Position numbers and translations under genes: made by a program. Source: Amphiura filiformis (lineage: Eukaryota; Echinodermata; Ophiuroidea; Amphilepidida; Amphiuridae). Taken from it: a DNA stretch of 64,000 nt. Location of the stretch: positions 59,647,991 to 59,711,990 of the forward strand of contig NC_092636.1 in assembly GCF_039555335.1 (NCBI RefSeq), read 5' to 3'. The stretch's first letter is position 1. Each line of letters begins with the position of its first letter. Shown here in pieces: positions 57,507 to 64,000 of this stretch. Under the pieces are notes generated by a model. The model saw only the letters and a list, made by a program, of their open reading frames with translations. It had not been told where the DNA came from and searched no databases.

Positions 57507-59760
57507 CACATGCTAAATGCGCCCTCCTCCCAAACAAAATATTACATCTAGGAATGATACTGGTAATTCAGTGTTCCCTGTGTTAACCAATTCGTCGGTC
57601 ACAACACAGTGGCCTAAACTAATTAAAATTTCAAATGGAATTGGCCCACTAAGAGATAACAGTGGAGGAGTGTCAACTCGATTATTAGTAGCAATAGCAT
57701 ATCCTTCATGTACGCCACTATGTGTTGCGACCAACTAATTGACATGGCGTGTCAAAGCATCGTCCCATACATCAACCCATGTCTTAGAAACATGAAACCC
57801 TTGTTATTACAATACCGATGTTTCTGCACTCAAAGGATGCTGCTCATAAGGTTTTGGTAAATCGGGAACACAGGCAATCATTGCACTTTTCTACTTTCTA
57901 AGGCAATTATAACAACCCATGGCAAAATTGCATCACATGTCACACCTTATTCCTGCAGGGCAAATCTTGCTACCACATTCTTTAGGGTGGGTCAGGAACC
58001 TCTCGAAATTGACGCATCTAATACCCAAATGACACATGGTCATCAAAATGGGGTCATTTATTTTGTTTTATTCAACCGTTTAATGTTTGCCCAGCAATTG
58101 GTCTCTTTTCAAAGATGATATGTAAACCTAGCAAAAGACATGTATATAAGTAACATGCTGGGAACTTACCTTTAGGTGGTAGATGGTGGATTGAGAGAGG
58201 GGAACTTGGATGCGAACTTGGCAGTGATGTCTTGCTCCTCAAGCCATTTAGAGCCCATCACTGTACGATGATGCATTGAATAGGCACCTGGAGTCCTAAT
58301 AGAAGAAAAATAAATAATGCATTTGATCAATTGACTTCATGGATTTTGCCTTTTGTACCCGTTATGAGTTCATTTTGCTTATTACAAAAAGAAAACTGGT
58401 CTTCAAACAGCCAACATGCATCTTTCTTATCAATTGCTTACCTTGGGTCATTAGTGATTTTATCCCATTTACCGCCTTCCTTTCGCACTTGTTGTTAGTG
58501 TATGTACAACCTGGTACAGCTAAAAAAGTGTGGCTCTGATTGGCCAATTGAATCATAATCATAAATGCATTGCATGGCCAAAGCATGAACTTGCTATTAT
58601 TTTTATGCGATAATCAGAATAAGCGCATCGGCTAGTCATTGACGGAAACTTCAGTTACCCATATGCTCACTTTTGGCATTCACACCAAACAAGATAATAA
58701 ATGTCGGACCTTTATAGTCCACACAAGACACAGAGAAAGCCTTGTATAGGTGGAGAGGTTCTCATTTACTCTTCCTCTATTTGTCTAACACACTTGATAT
58801 GCATAAAGTTATCAAGCATGCCTTTGTCAAGAGGGTAACAAATTGTTTCCTTCAGAGTTTGTAATTTGTAATGGCAGGGGTATGATCTTACCAGGTTTCT
58901 TCTTAGCCTGAACCACACTCTTAGCTTGGTTGAGTGCATACAGTGGTAGTAAGGGTTGGAACTTCATGCTTCATTGTTGGGAAGACTACCCTGGCACTGG
59001 TCTCCTCTAGGACGTTGGCATCACTGGTCTCCTCTAGGACGTTGGCATCATCACTACGCCCAATCAATTCGGGTGTTCAGGTTCATGGATTTCAGTCTTG
59101 AAGCTGGACTGTTCCTAGGAAATACACAATTATTTGTATGGTACTGTCATTTAAAATGCTCTTCTGGTTTCGAGTCTCAAACAAATCTACTTCACCAACA
59201 ACTACAGAGTATGTAGTAGACGGAATATTCAACGTCTTTACTTGAATTAAACAAAGACATATCCACACTGAAAATATCTTCTGATGGCCAAGCGCATTTT
59301 GTAAATTCATGTATGTTGGCTCTAATTAGTCTGCATATCCAATCATTGTACATGCAGGTGGAATCAGTCCATTTACTATCCCTCCTGCGTATAACACACA
59401 AGCCATGGGTATATCAGCATGTATGCAATTTAAAGAGGTTTTGAAAATCGTATGTCAGATTTGCTTCAAATAAAAGGCACATTGACAAATATGCTATGCT
59501 CTACTCAATCTGTTTAAAACATGCTTAGAGCACTTCCATTATGCCTCAAATTAACCTTAACCAACTACGCTGATCAACCCTTACTCTGTCCTAAGGCCCA
59601 TTAGATAATGCTACAAGTTATTACCTTGTTTATAGTTGTCAGGTTCTCACTGGATTGCAAACGTCGGTATCCTTCACACAGGGCTGAAGCCTGAAATAAA
59701 AGTGAAATTGGTTGTAATTACTTTGTCTATTTTGGGACAATTGGGATTAATCTGAATTCA

Positions 59761-59833
59761 TGCATTTCAGAGATCTTGGTGGGAATTCAACATGAACTAC
59801 TCTGACACAGTAAAAAGTGTCATCATCAATGCA
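59761..59833 (-). ncRNA. C/D snoRNA, guide for 28S GAUCUUGGUGG
   Basis: Perfect 6-bp stem TGCATT/AATGCA, box C ATGATGA (preceded by another GATG), box D CTGA. CCACCAAGATC before D pairs over 11 nt with 28S GAUCUUGGUGG, just upstream of the SNORD76 site. It lies 70 nt from the 3' splice site at 59690. Confidence 0.85.
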
Positions 59834-61848
59834 TTATTTGGGGGTGACAAAATAATAAGTTTTGGTAGGGGGAGGAAAGATGACCATTTTTCAGGTGTGC
59901 ATCATTTTGTCTCGGTGTTATTGGTGGCATATAATACGTAAAATCAGGTATTTTTATTGAGAATGTTTGGGCGTAATGCCTCAAAAAGGGCAATATGTAT
60001 GCATAGATGAATAAATTTTCAGGAGTGCATCATTCTGGCTGGGTATTATTGGAGGCTCATAATGCCTATCATTTTTTTAGAGAGAATATCTTCATGTAAA
60101 AAAGGGCTTTATATAATAGGGACAATATCTATGTGCAGGAATAGCTTACCTTGCAAAATAGGCATTCATCCTTTCCATCCTAAAAGACAAGGAAAAAAAC
60201 AGACAATTATGTTAGGTAATTAGACCAGAATTTATGAACATTCCACACGACAGTGCAGCAGTATAATTGCATTTGAACCATCCATGCAAGATCAGTTGTT
60301 CATATTCACCCTTTTACATGTTGACCAAAAATTACCTTTGACCTTAGTAAATAAGTATGTGTACACCAAATATCCAAGTTCCCAGTGCATTACACATCAG
60401 CAAGTTTGTAATTAAGGTATTACATGCACCAAATAGAACTCCACCATAATATTTAATTAAATTTTGTTTCTCATCAGCAACTATTACAATTATTTCATGC
60501 CTCAGAATTTATTCTGAATTTTCTCAAATCCACAGCCAAGTAATAGTAGGTGACATCATTTGAGAATTTATAAAATACTTTCAAAAGAAAATATATTCAA
60601 AAACTGCTCTAAAGCAACAAAAGTGCAGCCAGTGCTCGAAAGACCACATGCATTCATGCACAGATGCGTGTAACTTTGATTCTGTGCATGTAGAATTTTG
60701 CCGGTGCATGTAAAATTGTGTGGAAATCAGCCAATTTTTAAGAAATTAGTTGTGCATGTGAGTTTTATTCTGTATTTATTTTGACCCAGAGTGCAGCCGA
60801 TTTTACAAGTTGACCTCTAATGACCTTTGACCCCAGCATGTGCCCTTGAACACTTATAAACATGAAACTTCCCATGGTGCAGCTATGGCCCAAGCTAGAT
60901 ATAAAATGGATGGATTTGTGTATTTTCCTAACAAATTCCATCCAATGCCACCATTATGTTTTCAGAATAGTATGGACATACTACTCTTCCAAGTGATTTG
61001 GATGGCTATGTTATGTACAAAGGTATAGGATGCACTGGATTTGAATTGTTCATGTGAAGGTGATTTCCTAATTTTCGACCTATTTAACGTTTTACCTCAA
61101 ATGACCATACCGTAACAAGGTTCCCACATGACTAAAGCTTATTGCACATTACGAGACATGTTAGCCCAACACACAAATCCTGCTGGCTGCTATAAATGTC
61201 TCCCTTCTGGCTATCTAAACATGTAGAGGAACAGTATAGAAGCATTCACAAGTTGCTAGGCAAATCCAAGCAGTTTCTCACTGCTATTTACTCAAGACCT
61301 TTTGTCTGATGTGCAATGATGACTGCTTGGAACCCCAAGGCTACTTGGTGCATGAAAGGGTTAACTGCCGAGGTAAACAAAGGCAGATAACCTTTCTGTG
61401 CTCCAGGCAGCCAATGCAATTAGCCAAGCAGTGGATATAACATTCGTGATATAACGGCCAAGTTGAGAGAAAAAGGTGTATCAGTCCGCCCTAGATCGCT
61501 ACATTCTTAAAATTTCAAAGCCCTAAGGCTCAGTGAGCGATGTCTCATCACTTACACCTTAATACTACTACTATGTATGTAAAATCTTGACTGCTTAAAT
61601 TTGAATGAAACTGCACATACCTGCCTGTTAACCTTCTAGTCGGATGTTTCAAATAATCTGCCATATATTGCCCAAAATGCATGCATGTACCAGAACCAAG
61701 GAACATCAATGATATTTGACATTCTTTCATGCTGACCATCATTTCCTGTGAAGAAATGCACAATTTCTATAAATATATTGAATCACTTCTGCATATTGCA
61801 AAGGTTCCTCATTTTAAATGCCTATGATTATGAATCAATCAATCCCAA

Positions 61849-61928
61849 GCATATCAGCCCTAACGATCCATTGTTTTATGATAATCACAGCCACTCATCT
61901 AAAGGCCATATGATGTCATCATCTATGC
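61849..61928 (-). ncRNA. C/D snoRNA, target uncertain
   Basis: Perfect 5-bp stem GCATA/TATGC, box C ATGATGA, box D CTGA, 103 nt from the 3' splice site at 61745. CAATGGATC is complementary to 18S GAUCCAUUG, but it is not at the usual distance from box D, so the target stays open. Confidence 0.72.
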
Positions 61929-62393
61929 CACCAGAATAGATTGATTGTATCGAAGTCATTTCTATCAATTGATTTTCCCCTTTGTTCTCATTTCATTTGG
62001 GTCAAAGGTAATACAAGCTTGAGGTGTCTATTTTTGAACCATTATGCAAGAAAATGAATTTTTTTCCACGGAGTGTTTAAAAGCCATGTGGGCAGAGTCC
62101 AGGGCTGGAGGATTTGCATAATGTGTGGTCCTTAACATACCTCATTTTTATTCGCTGCCCCCAAAGACCTCATATTATTCCCATTTATCCATCAAAGACC
62201 TTTTTAAAACAAATTCCTCACCATGTTTTTAGTTGTGGTCGCACAAGTAAATCACCATACTATGTTTTCTCTTGCTGCTTCTTTTAAACAGGATGGCTTG
62301 AGTGTGTGATAGACCTGCAACACAATTAAACAACATGTTATGCACCATTGTACTAGACAAGATTAATTTGCCACACTGCCTAGTTACAGCAGC

Positions 62394-62493
62394 ATAACAC
62401 CTCAGATCCAAAACATTCTACAGGTGTTTGGTAAAGATTTGTTAAATCACAGGAATTCATCTGTCCCTATCTATGGAATCATCATTGTGTTAT
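62394..62493 (-). ncRNA. SNORD74-like: C/D snoRNA, SNORD74-like copy 1
   Basis: Seven-base stem ATAACAC/GTGTTAT, box C ATGATGA, box D CTGA, D' read as ATGA. AGATAGGGACAG before D' pairs with 28S CUGUCCCUA, placing the modified base at the C3820 site guided by SNORD74 (human guide TAGGGACAT). In vertebrates a GAS5 member. It lies 134 nt from the 3' splice site. Confidence 0.78.
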
Positions 62494-62762
62494 ATGCTGC
62501 TACGTGAAATCATTGCCATTTACTGTGTTTATTACATTGTTTTAAAGCCATGGCAAAAATTTTATCAAATATATTACTTATGCAAGTTCCTTACCAGATC
62601 CATTTGATTTCTCCCATTTTTTCTGGGATGGTTCCAGTGCTTCTGGCAGGTACTGTAATTAAACCTGAAAGTGGTAAAAACAAAATTCTTACAATGTAGT
62701 CTTCTACTATCCACTTGTGTGAGGGTATCATTTTTTGAACTAGTTGCACTTGCAGCAGCATA

Positions 62763-62860
62763 AACACATCAGATCCAAAACATTCTACAACAAGTGTTTG
62801 GTAAAGATTTCTTAAATCATAGGTATTCATAGTCCCTATCTTTGGAGTCATCATTGTGTC
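62763..62860 (-). ncRNA. SNORD74-like: C/D snoRNA, SNORD74-like copy 2
   Basis: Stem ACACA/TGTGT, box C ATGATGA, box D CTGA, D' ATGA, guide ATAGGGACT. The long 3' part, including ATGTTTTGGAT before box D, is shared with copy 1. It lies 98 nt from the 3' splice site at 62664. The guide is shorter than in copy 1. Confidence 0.75.
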
Positions 62861-62889
62861 ACTTGCTGCCAAGTACTTGGTAGAGTAAT

Positions 62890-63146
62890 CTGTATAGACC
62901 ACTTGTCATCTGACGTCATTGCCCAGCAGTATGTGCGCGCATTATGGCAATTTCAATTGTTCTTTGCCCTGCAGTGTGCGTGCGCAGCGTAGTTTGCAAA
63001 GGGCACGTGCAGTAAGTTTTGAATCGGCCGCCACATTTCATATAGTACAGGAAAGCAATTGAACAGTGTAGCGCCTCGTTCGAGCATATCGATAGACGAG
63101 TCCCTCGCCTTTGTTGATAAACAGTGATGTCAAGTGGTCTATACAG
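62890..63146. mobile_element. 257-bp MITE, ends CTGTATAGACCACTTG
   Basis: Perfect 16-bp terminal inverted repeats. The interior is GC-rich for this window with several CpG and GTGCGCGC-type motifs. It lies in host intron 62665-63259. The GC content first suggested a promoter. Confidence 0.75.
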
Positions 63147-64000
63147 CTTCAACTTCAGTTAAACTAGGGTGTGACGGTGCTAAGTGATGATGTCAACAAA
63201 TATATGGCTATTTAATGAGAAAGTTTCAAATATTGGTAATTTTATAATATACCACTTACCCATGTTGCAAATGAGCAATGATATCTTTCCAGGCGGGATG
63301 ACAGAGTCAGTTTTCTCAACATTACTAGAAGAGGAAAAAAAAATTGCGCAATACATAATCAGTTATTTTCTTTCAAGTCCCAGCCTACATAAACATTTTC
63401 TATTAATAATACCACATTACCACTGTCTCTGGCGTAACAGCACATTATGCTAGTGAAAATACAGCACACTGCAAAGCCTCTTAAAGACCAGAGTTTTACT
63501 CTTGCCATTATTATAACCATCAGCGTCAGGTATAGGACAGTGATGGCGAGGTAGAATAATGGCTTTAAAATGGAGATGGTGGTTTGTATTGGGTCTTTTG
63601 GGCTAAAGAAAAAATGAGAAGCATATGGATCTTTCTAGTGCTGTCTTGACAATCTCTATATATTACTGGACATAAAGTTCAAAATGTCAACATATTTCAT
63701 GACGGTCAAGGCGGTGCAGGGTTCAAATCTATTGCAATAGCCCCAGAATGCTGCCAAATGGTATTTGCTTTAAACTTGGGTTTGATACATTAGCCAGCTA
63801 ATGTGATGAGCCATTTATATTCTCCCAGATGTGTTGAACATCTCCTGATGCATACCAACATGTCATGTAAACAAAGCCAACATCGCTAGTGTCAATGACA
63901 AACCAGTTTTTATTTGCACCGATCACAAATACAATATTCTTGAGAATTTGCATTTCTTTAAAAAGTTAGCCTTGCACATCTTTTCTTACCATATCTTTTT

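Larger units (their letters stand above)
13640..64000 (-). ncRNA. giant multi-snoRNA host gene (5' end outside window)
   Basis: Minus-strand transcription unit built from about 67 short exons separated by introns, almost every one of which contains one snoRNA of the same orientation. Exon borders show pyrimidine-rich 3' splice sites ending in CAG or TAG and GTAAG/GTATG-type 5' splice sites. The 5' end lies beyond 64000. The 3' end is set by AATAAA on the minus strand at 13659-13664, followed by a GT-rich stretch. Many joined exons have stops in all frames, as expected of a UHG/GAS5-type host whose spliced RNA is a by-product. I cannot exclude two or more adjacent host genes read as one, since internal promoters and poly(A) sites would be missed by eye. 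The 5'TOP promoter expected for such a gene is not in the window. Confidence 0.85.
50299..64000 (-). other. host gene exons, 5' block (19 exons, last one cut)
   Basis: Predicted exons: 50299-50375, 50878-50996, 51252-51429, 52424-52506, 53172-53236, 53838-53861, 54964-55098, 55737-55861, 57234-57303, 58170-58295, 58442-58510, 58892 to about 59015 (3' splice site unclear), 59625-59690, 60150-60179, 61621-61745, 62222-62259, 62595-62664, 63260-63324, and one starting at 63990 that runs off the window. Paralogue pairs are 52424/53172 and 54964/55737. Intron 55862-57233 holds two snoRNAs and so may contain one missed exon. Confidence 0.65.

Noticed and set aside
57517-57738. open frames on both strands over the same 220 bases
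   Set aside because: Complementary open frames without homology; possibly a repeat fragment in the SNORD76 intron.
57985-58045. TTGATGA and CTGA pair
   Set aside because: Flanks do not pair and no target is seen.
60500-60565. ATGATGT and CTGA pair in the long intron 60180-61620
   Set aside because: Terminal bases are not complementary; this intron may hold an H/ACA RNA I could not see.
62930-63060. GC-rich CpG-containing stretch that could be the host promoter
   Set aside because: It lies inside a MITE with perfect ends, and a further 5' splice site at 63989 shows the gene continues upstream.

Overview
This looks like nuclear DNA of an animal, most likely an AT-rich marine invertebrate (inferred from base composition, GT-AG introns, many miniature inverted-repeat elements and a tRNA-related SINE; the species cannot be named). 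There is no long open reading frame. The main content is one very large gene on the minus strand. It enters from the right edge (a 5' splice site at 63989) and runs to a poly(A) signal near 13660, so more than 50 kb lies in the window.

About 67 short exons (24 to 240 nt, plus a longer terminal exon) can be placed from paired 3' and 5' splice signals. Nearly every intron holds one small nucleolar RNA on the same strand. I count about 45 box C/D snoRNAs, recognised by RUGAUGA-type box C, CUGA box D and closing terminal stems. There are also about 10 box H/ACA snoRNAs, recognised by two hairpins, an ANANNA hinge and an ACA tail. Most C/D RNAs lie about 70 to 130 nt upstream of the 3' splice site, close to the spacing known for intron-encoded C/D snoRNAs. 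The gene is therefore a multi-snoRNA host gene of the UHG/GAS5 type, but much larger.

Several snoRNAs can be named by guide sequence: U14/SNORD14 (three copies), SNORD25, SNORD30-like, SNORD33 (two), SNORD58-like (five plus a remnant), SNORD74-like (two), SNORD76, and one matching the 18S A1678 site (two). In vertebrates these sit in different host genes (UHG, GAS5, RPL13A, HSPA8 and others). Two exons at 50878-50996 and 51252-51429 clearly derive from ribosomal protein gene RPL7A but no longer encode it. Part of the host therefore looks like a ribosomal protein gene that lost its coding role and kept its splicing and snoRNAs.

Layout. 1-13600: no gene seen; SINE copies, several MITEs and a tandem repeat. 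13640-26400: C/D-rich 3' part, including a tandem run of related exons. 26400-30450: duplicated exon plus H/ACA units. 31002-33325: two foldback transposons. 33677-40350: duplicated SNORD58-like / U14 / hairpin-C/D units. 40500-46900: three H/ACA families. 47200-57500: SNORD33, the RPL7A relics, SNORD76 and two TTAA-flanked MITEs. 57500-64000: SNORD74-like copies and 5' exons. Exon borders are read by eye, and some introns with two snoRNAs probably hide an unplaced exon.
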